Assembly: GCA_049604415.1 (NCBI GenBank)
Contig: JBMYTN010000003.1
Location: 1-64,000, forward strand
Direction: 5' to 3'
Length of the DNA stretch: 64,000 nt
Source: JBMYTN01 sp049604415
GTDB lineage: Bacteria > Pseudomonadota > Alphaproteobacteria > Rhodospirillales > Rhodospirillaceae
The notes under the pieces were generated by a model. That model saw only the letters and a program-made list of their open reading frames with translations, was not told the origin of the DNA and did not search any database. Shown one piece after another: positions 33,729-42,581 of this stretch. The translations under genes were made by a program, and so were the position numbers. Position 1 is the first letter of the stretch. Each line of letters begins with the position of its first letter.

Positions 33729-34237
33729 GGCTCGATCGCTGTGCAATAGGGACCGAGCTCAGCAACGACGCGTTCGTAGATGTCGCGTTTGAACGGCACC
33801 ACCAGCGCCGTTAGCTCTTCAACGGGAGCCCATTTCCAGCGGCTGAATTCCGGATGATCGGTGTCGATATTGATCGCACTGTCATCGCCCAAAAACCGCA
33901 TCGCATACCATTTTTGGGTTTGGCCGCGATATTTGCCCTTCCACAGCTTGCCGATCAGCTCTTCAGGCAGGTCATAGGGCAGCCAGTCGGCAATTTCGCC
34001 AATGATTTCCGCATCCCGGGTGCCGATCTCTTCTTCCAGTTCCCGCAGCGCCGCTTCTTTGGGGTCCTCGCCTTTGTCGAGGCCGCCCTGGGGCATTTGC
34101 CAAACATCGCCCTGGAAATCCAGCCGCTGGGCGACAAAGACCAAGCCGTCGCGGTTGATCAGCATCATGCCGACATTCGGACGATAGGGCAGATCCTCCT
34201 TGTTTACGGACTTGGAGGATTTCGAAGACTTGCTCAT
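33725..34237 (-). CDS. rppH: RNA pyrophosphohydrolase RppH
   Basis: 170 residues from the ATG at 34237; the longer frame overlaps the upstream gene. LPYRPNVGMMLINRDGLVFVAQRLD starts the domain, and the Nudix box is complete: GGLDKGEDPKEAALRELEEEIG. The WQMPQGG motif is typical of RppH (YgdP/InvA), which removes pyrophosphate from 5'-triphosphorylated mRNA and starts decay. It is the last gene of a long minus-strand run, 13 bases after the deacetylase-like gene. A short Ser/Lys-rich N-terminus is extra. Confidence 0.95.
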   Translation of the reverse strand: MSKSSKSSKSVNKEDLPYRPNVGMMLINRDGLVFVAQRLDFQGDVWQMPQGGLDKGEDPKEAALRELEEEIGTRDAEIIGEIADWLPYDLPEELIGKLWKGKYRGQTQKWYAMRFLGDDSAINIDTDHPEFSRWKWAPVEELTALVVPFKRDIYERVVAELGPYCTAIEP

Positions 34238-34250
34238 GGGGACAGGATCC

Positions 34251-36500
34251 TTACCCGGACGGAGACAGCACCAAGGCGGATGCCGGGGCCAGCACAAGGC
34301 CCTTTTCCGGGAGGGTATCCAACCAGCGCGACAAACGATAGAGGGTCAGCGGTGTGGCCTCGGTGATGATCACCGCAAAGCCCTGGGCGCGGGCCACGCT
34401 TTCCACATAGGACAGGCGCTCATCCACCGCGCGGGTGAAGGGTTCGCTGTCGAGCGGCAGGGTGACCGAGGCCACTGCGGGCAGCACATCGCCATTGGTG
34501 TTGACCGCATTGGCCGCACCCTGGTGGACATACATCAGGCCCCGGGTTTTCATATCTTGCAGGATCGGGCGCATCAGGGCCGGGTTGTCGGTGAATTGGC
34601 CGCCTTCCGTCGCCAGCAAACCGACATAGCCCCCGGCGCGGCTCATCACCACCTCCAGCCGACGCTTGTTCTCAATTTCTGGCAGCATGGACATCAAGGC
34701 CAGCGGGCCCGGATCTTCCGCCGGGAAGCTGCGCCCTTCCACGGGCAGTTCCAGCAAGGTCTCATGACCGCCTTGTCGGGCGCGTCCCATCCAGACCGCG
34801 AGATCCCGGGCATAGGGATCAAAGGCCAGGGTTACATCCGGCGGCATGCCGCCAATGGCGGCTTCGGTCGGTTCGGACCGCTGCCCCAAGCCGGTGATGA
34901 TGACCCCGACCCGAGGTAGGGAGGCATCGCCCTCAAACGGGCGGGCGTAAACCCGCCAGGGAATGGCATTGTTCGGCCCAATCACCGGCAGATCGCCAAA
35001 GCGGGATTGCCGCAGCATCTCTGTGCGCGGCGCGGGCGGCAGGGGGGCGGCCGGACCCCAGCGGCTGGGTTGGGGCAGCAACGCATAGCGCGGCATTTGC
35101 CCAGGCCGGAAGCCTTCTTCCAGCGGCAAAGTCGGCAGGGCAGGCGGCGGCACCGGCAGACCCACCGGGATCAGCTCTCCCGGGGGACGGCGCAGCATGG
35201 TCTGGGCCGAGCCACCGCTTTCGGTCTGCGTCGGATCTTCCAGCGGCGTGTCGACCCCCTCTTGGGTCACGACCTCGGTGGGGGCTGTCGACGGTCCGCT
35301 GGGCAAATCCGGTTCCGGCAAGGGCGGGTCTTCTGGGGATGCTGCGGCCAAAGCCGGGTCGTCCCCCGCTTGCGCAGCGGGGTCTGCGGTTGGATCTGCG
35401 GTCGCTTCTGGTGTGCCTTCCCCCAACCAAGCGGCCCGATCCGCATCCCGTTGGCTTTGACCCTCCAGCACCGGATCAGGTGCTGCGGTCGGACCTTCCG
35501 CCAAAACCGGGTCCGGCGCGGGTGGGTCCGGCTCGCCTGTGGCGTCGGCTCTGGGCTCCGGTATCGGCTCCGCATCTGCGGACATCATTGGTTCGGACTC
35601 CATGACGTCCGGCATCACGGATCCCGCACCCGTGTCAGGGTCGGCCTCAGGAATGGGGGGGATGGCGCCGCGCTCCCGTTGCTCGGCCAGCATTTGGTCC
35701 GGGACCATGGCGCTGTCCGGGGCCAGCGGTCCGGCGATAAAAGCCCAGGCCGCAACCAGGGAGCCCAGCAATAAAACGGCCAGGCTGGCCAGGACTAGGC
35801 TGCGGGTTTTTCCCGATCCTTTTTCGGCCTCGTCGTCGTCGTCCTCCCCGTCAAAGGGATCGGCGCCGAAATCGTCCATGTCGGGATCAAAATCGGCAAA
35901 GGGATCGTCATCATCCTGGGCCGCAGGACCGGCCCGCATCGGGGCTGCAGCCGCAGCCGGACGACCGCCGGGATCGCGGCTTGCCGACAAGGGCGGCGGC
36001 GCGCGGTCGTCCTCGTCTGGCGGGCCGAGATCGTCAAAATCGCCGAGATCGGTGAAATCGAAGGCGGGTTCCGCCTCTTCCTTTTTGCCGCCTCCGAGCA
36101 GGCGCTTGAAGAAACCGGGTTTTTTCTTACCCCCGCCCCGGTCATCGTCGTCGTCGTCGACCATCAGGTCGTCGACGTCGAACTCGTCCATATCGCCGAG
36201 ATCGTCATCCTCATCGCCGCCGGTTAGCCCGGCGAAGGGATTGTCGTCTCCGCCCCCATAGTCGTCGAGATCGACATCCGCATCGGCTGCACCCATGCGG
36301 GACCGCTCTTCCGGCGGCATGCGCGGCGGGAAGTCGTCTCCAATATCCGCATAGGGGTCGTTTTCGTCCGGGGCGTATTCGCCCTCATCATATACAAAGG
36401 CGGCTTCTTCGACGCCCTCATGATCAAGCTCGGAGCGGGCGGCACCTTTGCGTTTGCCCCCCGCTCCTTTTTTGCCCTTGTTGCGACCGAACAGGGCCAC
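34251..36500 (-). CDS. Divergent polysaccharide deacetylase family protein with acidic N-terminus
   Basis: 749 residues. The first ~230 are extremely rich in D, E, G and P with KK-rich breaks and look disordered and cytoplasmic. A single membrane segment (about 240-262, LVLASLAVLLLGSLVAAWAFIAG) leads to a proline-, alanine- and aspartate-rich periplasmic linker. The last ~240 residues are the divergent polysaccharide deacetylase (DUF610/YibQ) domain: VGVIITGLGQRSEPTEAAI, LTLAFDPYA, ETLLELPVEG, VIITEATPLTLYRLSRWL. The family lies beside ctpA and envC genes in cell-envelope operons, as here, so a peptidoglycan role is likely. The start follows ctpA by five bases. Confidence 0.9.
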   Translation of the reverse strand: MALFGRNKGKKGAGGKRKGAARSELDHEGVEEAAFVYDEGEYAPDENDPYADIGDDFPPRMPPEERSRMGAADADVDLDDYGGGDDNPFAGLTGGDEDDDLGDMDEFDVDDLMVDDDDDDRGGGKKKPGFFKRLLGGGKKEEAEPAFDFTDLGDFDDLGPPDEDDRAPPPLSASRDPGGRPAAAAAPMRAGPAAQDDDDPFADFDPDMDDFGADPFDGEDDDDEAEKGSGKTRSLVLASLAVLLLGSLVAAWAFIAGPLAPDSAMVPDQMLAEQRERGAIPPIPEADPDTGAGSVMPDVMESEPMMSADAEPIPEPRADATGEPDPPAPDPVLAEGPTAAPDPVLEGQSQRDADRAAWLGEGTPEATADPTADPAAQAGDDPALAAASPEDPPLPEPDLPSGPSTAPTEVVTQEGVDTPLEDPTQTESGGSAQTMLRRPPGELIPVGLPVPPPALPTLPLEEGFRPGQMPRYALLPQPSRWGPAAPLPPAPRTEMLRQSRFGDLPVIGPNNAIPWRVYARPFEGDASLPRVGVIITGLGQRSEPTEAAIGGMPPDVTLAFDPYARDLAVWMGRARQGGHETLLELPVEGRSFPAEDPGPLALMSMLPEIENKRRLEVVMSRAGGYVGLLATEGGQFTDNPALMRPILQDMKTRGLMYVHQGAANAVNTNGDVLPAVASVTLPLDSEPFTRAVDERLSYVESVARAQGFAVIITEATPLTLYRLSRWLDTLPEKGLVLAPASALVLSPSG

Positions 36501-36505
36501 TGGAC

Positions 36506-37822
36506 TCAGCCGCCTTGGGCCCGGGCGCCGAACAGGGCGAGGCCACGGATTAGATCCAAGGCCCGAGACAGCTGGTAGTCCTCCGGCGTGTCGTTTTCGG
36601 TATTGGCATCGGCGTTCTCGCCCTCACCAGGGGTGGTGGCGTCGTCTTCACCGGTGTCATTGCCCAGCGCATTGCGCAGATCCGCTTCGCTGCGGCTGGG
36701 GCCACCTTCCAGGGTTTCCACCCGCGCCGGTTCGATGGCAATGTCCGGTTCGATGCCGGTGGCTTGGATCGAGCGACCGGAGGGCGTGTAATACCGCGCC
36801 GTGGTCAGACGCATCGCCCCATGACCGGGCAGGGGCATGATGGTTTGCACACTGCCCTTGCCGAAGGATTTGGTGCCAACCACCAGACCCCGGCGATGGT
36901 CTTGCAGGGCTCCGGCGACAATTTCGCTGGCCGAGGCCGAGCCACCATTGATCAGCACCACCAGGGGCAGGCCGTCCAGATTATCCCCGGGCTTGGCGGA
37001 GAAGCGCTGGGTGTCGGCATTTTCCCGGGAGCGGGTGGAGACGATCTCGCCCTGTTCCAGGAAGGTGTCGGACACGCTGATGGCTTGATCCAACAGACCG
37101 CCGGGATTGTTGCGCAGGTCCAGAACCAGGCCAGAGAGCTTGTCGCCCGCCTCTTCCTGGATTTCAGCGATGGCGTCTTCCAGGCCCTCTTGGGTCTGTT
37201 CGGAGAAATTGGTGATCCGGACATAGCCCACATCTTCGCCTTCCAAGCGCCAGCGGACCGACCGGATGGTGATGATGTCGCGGACAATGGTGACGTCAAA
37301 GGCTTCGCGGCCTTCGCGGCGGATGGTCAGGACGATGGCCTCGCCCACCGGGCCGCGCATTCTTTCCACGGCTTCGGACAAGGTCAGCCCCAGCACGCTT
37401 TCGCCATCCAGATCGGTGACAAAATCGCCGGGCTCAATGCCAGCCCGGGCCGCTGGGGTGTCATCGATGGGGGAGACGACTTTGACATAGCCCTCTTCCA
37501 TGGTGACTTCGATGCCCAAGCCGCCAAACTCGCCCCGGGTCTGGACCCGCATGTCGTCGAAGCTTTTCCGGGTCAGATAGCTGGAATGGGGATCCAAGGA
37601 GGTCAGCATGCCGTTGATGGCGGCCTCGACCAGTTCCTCATCGTCGACCTGTTCGACATATTCCTGTTTGACCCGCTCAAAAACCTCCGCGAACAAACCC
37701 ATCAGCTCATAGGTTTCTTCAGAGCCAGCGGCCTTGGCCGAAATGCCTTCGGAGGTAATGTGACCGATGGCGAAGGCGGTGCCGGCGATGACGACGGCGC
37801 TGATCCAGTTTTTCAACTTCAT
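36506..37822 (-). CDS. ctpA: S41-family C-terminal processing peptidase
   Basis: 438 residues. An N-terminal signal anchor (about 5-25) is followed by a PDZ domain (GIEVTMEEGYVKVVSPIDDTPA) and the S41 protease domain with the catalytic Ser in GGSASASEIVAGAL and Lys in GTKSFGKGSVQ. This is a periplasmic C-terminal processing protease that trims or degrades envelope proteins, often with peptidoglycan hydrolase partners. Its start overlaps the stop of the envC-like gene by four bases (ATGA). The C-terminal 50 residues are acidic. Confidence 0.95.
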   Translation of the reverse strand: MKLKNWISAVVIAGTAFAIGHITSEGISAKAAGSEETYELMGLFAEVFERVKQEYVEQVDDEELVEAAINGMLTSLDPHSSYLTRKSFDDMRVQTRGEFGGLGIEVTMEEGYVKVVSPIDDTPAARAGIEPGDFVTDLDGESVLGLTLSEAVERMRGPVGEAIVLTIRREGREAFDVTIVRDIITIRSVRWRLEGEDVGYVRITNFSEQTQEGLEDAIAEIQEEAGDKLSGLVLDLRNNPGGLLDQAISVSDTFLEQGEIVSTRSRENADTQRFSAKPGDNLDGLPLVVLINGGSASASEIVAGALQDHRRGLVVGTKSFGKGSVQTIMPLPGHGAMRLTTARYYTPSGRSIQATGIEPDIAIEPARVETLEGGPSRSEADLRNALGNDTGEDDATTPGEGENADANTENDTPEDYQLSRALDLIRGLALFGARAQGG

Positions 37823-39336
37823 CCCTTAAGGTCACCTTTGCTTGCTTGCAGCCAGGGCAGCGGGTCTATGGGCTGACCCTTTTGCCGCAATTCCAGATAC
37901 AGGATTTGGTCGTCGCCCGATCCCATGCGTCCAATTGGTTCACCCGGAGAGACATATTGCCCGGGAACTCCGTCTAATTCGTTAAGACCTGCTAACAAGG
38001 TATGATATCCGTCACCATGTTCCAGGATCAAAATCTTCCCATAGGCCCGAAAAGGTCCCGCGAACGCCACCGTAGCATGAAATGGGGCGACGATTTGGGC
38101 ATTGCTGCGTGTTTTTAGCCGAATGCCGCGAACTTTATCGCCGGTTTCCGTCTCATCCCCAAAGGCACTGATCAAGGATCCGCGGGCTGGCAGGGGCAGG
38201 GTGCCTTTGGCCGCCCGGAAGGCTTGGCCGGACAGAGCCGGGCGGGCCGCGCCCAAATTCGCCGGGGCGGCGGTGTTTTGTGCCACCGCTGGCGCGGGTG
38301 GCGTCTCCGGCGTGGGTGAAGGGCTGGTGACGGCGGCGGGGGTTGCGCTGGGGTCAGCTGCTGAGGGGTCCGGCTCCGGATCTGCCATGCGGTTTTGTTG
38401 CATGGTCGAGGGCGCTTCAGTGGGCATCTGAGACGGTGGAGGCGGCTTTTGCACGATTAAGGAGGCAATGCGTTGGGTTTTGCGCCGTTCCGCTTCCGCC
38501 TCCAGCCCCGCCATCAATTCGACCAGATCGGCGGCCTCGCCACCCAAAATGCTCAACCGCCGTTCCGTGTCCTGCTGCTCCAGGCGCAAAATCCGCCGCA
38601 GCGAGCGGGTCCGATCCATCAGCTCGGCGATTTCCCCATGTTCGGCGCGCAACCGATCCCGGGTGCTGGCGATCTGTGACCTTTCGGCCTTCAAGGCGAT
38701 GGAGACGGTGTTGAGTTCCTGCAGCCGGGTGGCCAATGCCGTGGCTGAGGAGCGGATCCGGGGAATGGCCGAGCGCAGCAAAATCGCCCCCCGCACCGTG
38801 TCGGCGGGCTCGCCCGGCTGAATGATCAGGGCGTCGGTAGGCCGCCATGCCAAGCGCTGGACGGTGGTCAGGACCGAGGCGGTTTGGCTTTGTCGCCGTT
38901 CCAGGGCGGCGCGCAATGTGCGCTCCTCGCGGCCCAAAGCCCGCTCTCGGTCTTCCAAGGCGGTCAAGGTTTCTTCCAGATCCTGGATCCGGGCCGCACT
39001 GGCAATCAGCTTGGTGCGGACGGTTTCCATCTCCGCCTCCAGCTCCTTGGCGCGGCTTTCCAGGCGGCTGCGCTCATCTTGCTGCACTTGCAGGTCACGC
39101 TTGACCTCCCGCAGGCGGTCTTCCGTCGCCGGAGCAACGCCGCCGGTTGTTTGTGCCAACGCGGCAGGGGCCGGTCCCAGGAGCAGGGACAGCCCGATCA
39201 GCAGAAGGAGCGAGAAACGGATACGAGAAGCGGTCGAAAGACGACCGGAAGGAACCGTCCGATCCTGTGGCCGGACGGGAGAACAGGGAAAGAAGGGCGG
39301 GACCGTCCTATTCTGCCGCATCGGCTTGGTTGACAT
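37819..39336 (-). CDS. EnvC-like amidase activator (degenerate LytM)
   Basis: 505 residues. A hydrophobic segment with an Ala-Gln cleavage-like site (about 40-62) is followed by long coiled coils rich in R, E, L (about 70-290), a Pro/Ala linker and a C-terminal M23/LytM domain. The domain keeps KILILEHGDGYHTLLAGL and the G-x-Y-V-x-P-G-E-P-I-G end, but the zinc ligands H and D of active enzymes (normally HxGxD) read VRGIRL. Loss of these ligands is typical of EnvC, which activates amidases at the septum and does not cut itself. A start at 39321 is also possible. It overlaps gpmI. Confidence 0.9.
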   Translation of the reverse strand: MSTKPMRQNRTVPPFFPCSPVRPQDRTVPSGRLSTASRIRFSLLLLIGLSLLLGPAPAALAQTTGGVAPATEDRLREVKRDLQVQQDERSRLESRAKELEAEMETVRTKLIASAARIQDLEETLTALEDRERALGREERTLRAALERRQSQTASVLTTVQRLAWRPTDALIIQPGEPADTVRGAILLRSAIPRIRSSATALATRLQELNTVSIALKAERSQIASTRDRLRAEHGEIAELMDRTRSLRRILRLEQQDTERRLSILGGEAADLVELMAGLEAEAERRKTQRIASLIVQKPPPPSQMPTEAPSTMQQNRMADPEPDPSAADPSATPAAVTSPSPTPETPPAPAVAQNTAAPANLGAARPALSGQAFRAAKGTLPLPARGSLISAFGDETETGDKVRGIRLKTRSNAQIVAPFHATVAFAGPFRAYGKILILEHGDGYHTLLAGLNELDGVPGQYVSPGEPIGRMGSGDDQILYLELRQKGQPIDPLPWLQASKGDLKG

Positions 39337-40885
39337 CCCCTGTGGCGGTGACCAGCGGCACCCCGGTCATGGCTGCAGGTTGCGGCAAGCCTAAGAACTG
39401 CAGCAGGGTCGGGGCGATATCGGCCAAGGACCCGTCGCGCAAGGATGCGCCATCGCCGCCAACGGCCAGGACGCCATCGACTTTGCCGACCGTATGGGCG
39501 GTGTGGGGCTGGCCGGTTTCAGGATCTTTCATCAGCTCCGCATTGCCATGATCGGCGGTGACGAACAAGACGCCACCGGCCTGTTGGACCGCTTGTTCCA
39601 GGCGCGTCATGCAGCCATCGACGCAGGCTGCGGCTTGCACGGCCGCCTCCATCACACCGGTATGGCCAACCATGTCGCCATTGGCAAAGTTTACGATGAT
39701 CAGATCAAAACGGTTCTCTGTGATCACTTTGACCAAGTTATCAGTGACTTCCGGGGCGGACATGTCCGGCTGCAGATCATAGGTCGCCACATCCGGGCTT
39801 TTGATCAGGATGCGCTCTTCGCCCGGGAAGGGGTCTTCCTCGCCGCCATTAAAGAAGAAGGTGACATGGGCGTATTTTTCCGTCTCGGCGATGCGCAGCT
39901 GGGTTTTGCCCGCTCCGGAGACCACCTCGCCCAGAATGTCGGTCAGGGCCAAGGGCGGAAACATTACTTGTAGAAAGGCATTATGGGCCTTGGAATATTC
40001 CGTCATCGACAGGGCGTTGGCAAAGGCCGGACGCGGACCGACCTCGAATTCGGCAAAACCCGGTTCCGCCAAGGCGCGGGTGATTTCCCGGGCGCGGTCG
40101 GCGCGGAAATTGGCGAACAGCAGGCCATCGCCATCGGCCATGCCCGCATAGGTGCCGATGGATGCCGGGGTGACGAATTCATCGGTTTCATCACGGCCAT
40201 GGGCCTCGGCTATGGCGGCTTGGGCGCTGTCGAACCGGGGGCCTTCGGCGCGGGCCAGCACCGTATAGGCCTTGGCGACCCGGTCCCAGCGATTGTCCCG
40301 GTCCATGGCGAAATAGCGCCCGCTGACCGTGGCGATCCGACCATAGTTGCCGTTGTCCAGCCCGGCCTCGAAGCGTTCAACAAAGCCAGGGGCGGAGCGG
40401 GGTGGAGTGTCGCGCCCGTCCAGAATGGCGTGGATCGCCACCGGGATCCCGGCCTCGGTCAAGGTTTTGCACAGGGCCAGAATATGGTCTTGGTGGGAAT
40501 GCACACCGCCCGGCGACATCAGTCCGACCACATGGGCGGTGCCGCCACTGGTTTTTAGAGCGTCGATAAAGCCAGTCAAAGCCGGGGTTTGGGCGAGGGA
40601 GCCATCGGCCACCGCTTGGTCAATCCGGGGCAGATCCTGCATCACCACCCGACCGGCGCCAATATTCATATGGCCGACCTCGGAATTGCCCATCTGCCCG
40701 GAAGGCAGACCCACATCCAACCCGCTGGTTTCGATCAGGCAATGGGGCCGCTCGGCCATCCAGCGGTCCCAGGTCGGGGTCTGCGCAGCGGCGATGGCGT
40801 TGTCGGTGGGATCCTCCCGGTGGCCCCAGCCATCAAGGATACACAGCACGACGGGCTTCGGGGCGGCGGTGGGTGACTGGGCCAT
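39308..40885 (-). CDS. gpmI: 2,3-bisphosphoglycerate-independent phosphoglycerate mutase
   Basis: 525 residues, as usual. CILDGWGHRED gives the metal-binding Asp, GLPSGQMGNSEVGHMNIGAGR contains the phosphorylated Ser, and the C-terminal FVTADHGNAELM supplies Asp and His ligands. It interconverts 3- and 2-phosphoglycerate in glycolysis using manganese. It starts 52 bases after rlmH and its 3' end runs into envC. The C-terminal ~20 residues beyond the domain are extra. Confidence 0.97.
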   Translation of the reverse strand: MAQSPTAAPKPVVLCILDGWGHREDPTDNAIAAAQTPTWDRWMAERPHCLIETSGLDVGLPSGQMGNSEVGHMNIGAGRVVMQDLPRIDQAVADGSLAQTPALTGFIDALKTSGGTAHVVGLMSPGGVHSHQDHILALCKTLTEAGIPVAIHAILDGRDTPPRSAPGFVERFEAGLDNGNYGRIATVSGRYFAMDRDNRWDRVAKAYTVLARAEGPRFDSAQAAIAEAHGRDETDEFVTPASIGTYAGMADGDGLLFANFRADRAREITRALAEPGFAEFEVGPRPAFANALSMTEYSKAHNAFLQVMFPPLALTDILGEVVSGAGKTQLRIAETEKYAHVTFFFNGGEEDPFPGEERILIKSPDVATYDLQPDMSAPEVTDNLVKVITENRFDLIIVNFANGDMVGHTGVMEAAVQAAACVDGCMTRLEQAVQQAGGVLFVTADHGNAELMKDPETGQPHTAHTVGKVDGVLAVGGDGASLRDGSLADIAPTLLQFLGLPQPAAMTGVPLVTATGDVNQADAAE

Positions 40886-40937
40886 GGATCGACAAAAACC
40901 TCTTATCTGTTTCAGGGCTGCGCCGCGCTACGACGCA

Positions 40938-41399
40938 TCAGGCCCGGTGATAGGGATGGCCATCCAAAATGGTCCGGGCGCGGTAAAGCTGCTCGGCCAC
41001 CATGGCTCTGACCAAAAGATGGGGCCATGTGGCCCGTCCGAAAGACAAAAACACATCGGCCCGGTCCCGCACAGCGGGACCATGGCCATCGGCACCCCCG
41101 ATCAGAAAGGCCGCAGCGGCCATGCCCTGATCTTGGCGGCGGCCAAGCTCTTGCGCCAGGGTTGGGCTGGTCCAGTCTTTTCCGGTTTCATCCAGGGCGA
41201 CAACCCAGCAGCTGCCTTTGGGCAGGGCGTTGATCAGCAGATCGGCTTCCCGGTTGCGCCGCTCAAGGGCGGCCAAAGGGCGCTTTTCCTCCACCTCGAT
41301 CACCTGCAAGGCTCCGCGCAGACGGGTTGCATAGCGGTCGAACAAGGCTTGTTCCGGACCCTTTCCAGCGCGCCCCACGGCAATCAGGAACAGTTTCAA
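40938..41399 (-). CDS. rlmH: 23S rRNA (pseudouridine1915-N3)-methyltransferase RlmH
   Basis: 153 residues, the normal size. SPOUT-class knot: FLIGGADGHGP, the LSFGRATWPHLLVRAMVAEQLYRA segment and the YHRA end are the family signature. It methylates pseudouridine 1915 of 23S rRNA in assembled ribosomes. It follows rsfS on the same strand, as in many bacteria. Confidence 0.96.
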   Translation of the reverse strand: MKLFLIAVGRAGKGPEQALFDRYATRLRGALQVIEVEEKRPLAALERRNREADLLINALPKGSCWVVALDETGKDWTSPTLAQELGRRQDQGMAAAAFLIGGADGHGPAVRDRADVFLSFGRATWPHLLVRAMVAEQLYRARTILDGHPYHRA

Positions 41400-41475
41400 A
41401 ACACCCCTATCCCTGATCGATGTGGATCAAAGAAATCGCGCTCGGTTGGTCCGAGAAATCATTGGCCGTCGTTGG

Positions 41476-41880
41476 CTAGGCGACGGCTGTGCCGGTCCCG
41501 GATGCGGTTCCAGTCACCAGAAGGCTGGGGCTGGTCCACATTTTTTCGAGATCATAGAACGCCCGGACTTCCGGTCGGAACAGATGCACAACCACGTCAC
41601 CGGCGTCCAACAGGACCCAGTCGCATTGTTGCTGTCCTTCCAGGGTGACCCGAACACCATGGGGCTTCAGGGCTTCGACCAGCTTAGCGGCCATCGCGCC
41701 CACATGTCGGGCGGAGCGGCCAGAGGCAACAACCATGTAATCCGCGAAACCGGATTTGCCTTGCAGGTCGATGGTGCGGATTTCCTCCGCTTTTTCGCCA
41801 TCCAGCGTGTTTTCTACAATCTCGGCCAAACGAGCCGGGCCGACCGGCTTGGGTCGAAGACTAGCTATCGTCCTCTCCAT
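41476..41880 (-). CDS. rsfS: Ribosome silencing factor RsfS
   Basis: 134 residues. The ATG at 41880 is chosen from the family start (MERTIASLRP) and lies inside nadD, overlapping it by 20 bases; the frame extending upstream to 42108 is the nadD shadow. DLQGKSGFADYMVVASGRSARHVGAMA and VLLDAGDVVVHLFRPEVRAFYDLEKMW identify the Iojap/RsfS family, which blocks subunit joining when nutrients are low. The C-terminal 16 residues, rich in T, G, S and A, are extra. Confidence 0.95.
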   Translation of the reverse strand: MERTIASLRPKPVGPARLAEIVENTLDGEKAEEIRTIDLQGKSGFADYMVVASGRSARHVGAMAAKLVEALKPHGVRVTLEGQQQCDWVLLDAGDVVVHLFRPEVRAFYDLEKMWTSPSLLVTGTASGTGTAVA

Positions 41881-42565
41881 TTCTTTCGGCGTCCGACTGG
41901 GCTTTGCTCTCCAAAGCTCCCCATCCCCGGGCGCGCAAATCCGTGGCCGAAGCGGCGTGTTTCCGGATAGGCAGAAACACCCAAGCGGGCGGCGTGGCCT
42001 GTGCCAGACCAAAGCATCGGTTCCCCACCCTTCGGAAGGGGCGATACCGCCGAGCCGCGAGACCGGCCAATGCTCGTACAGAATAGGGCGCTCGGTCAAA
42101 AACCGCAATGGGAACAGTGGTCATGAGCCGTTCCCACCGATCCCAACGCGGCAGTTGGATCAGGTTATCTGCCCCAATCAAAAAGACAAATCTGGCCTTA
42201 GGAAAGCGCCGCTTGAGCACCACCATGGTGTCGGCGGTGTATTGGGTGCCGAAGGCGTGCTCCAGGGTCGTGACCCGAATCCGCCGATCCTCCCGGGCAA
42301 TCTGCTGTGCACTGGCCCGGCGCACCGCTTCCGGGGCCATGCCCTTGCGATCCTTCAATGGGTTTTGCGGTGTGACCAGCCACCAGATCTGATCCAACCC
42401 CAAATGCTTCAGGGCCTGGCGGGAGACATGCAAATGCCCGTCATGGGCCGGGTTGAAGGATCCACCGAGCAAGCCGATCTTTCCCCGCCGCCGATCCCCG
42501 GCGGGGCCGGGGACGCGGCCCAGACCGGGAACGGGCCGGATGGTCTGATATTTGGACAGAGGCAA
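41861..42565 (-). CDS. nadD: Nicotinate-nucleotide adenylyltransferase NadD
   Basis: 234 residues. GLLGGSFNPAHDGHLHVSRQALK contains the nucleotidyl-transferase G-S-F-x-P-x-H-x-G-H motif, then WWLVTPQNPLK. It adenylates nicotinate mononucleotide in NAD synthesis. It starts 16 bases after proA and its end overlaps rsfS, so translation is coupled. The first 28 residues form a basic extension before the motif. Confidence 0.95.
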   Translation of the reverse strand: MPLSKYQTIRPVPGLGRVPGPAGDRRRGKIGLLGGSFNPAHDGHLHVSRQALKHLGLDQIWWLVTPQNPLKDRKGMAPEAVRRASAQQIAREDRRIRVTTLEHAFGTQYTADTMVVLKRRFPKARFVFLIGADNLIQLPRWDRWERLMTTVPIAVFDRAPYSVRALAGLAARRYRPFRRVGNRCFGLAQATPPAWVFLPIRKHAASATDLRARGWGALESKAQSDAERNGEDDS

Positions 42566-42581
42566 GGGCGCGGTCCCTTGG

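Noticed and set aside
41881..42108. N-terminal extension of rsfS
   Set aside because: It lies inside nadD, and the family-like start with a ribosome binding site is at 41880.
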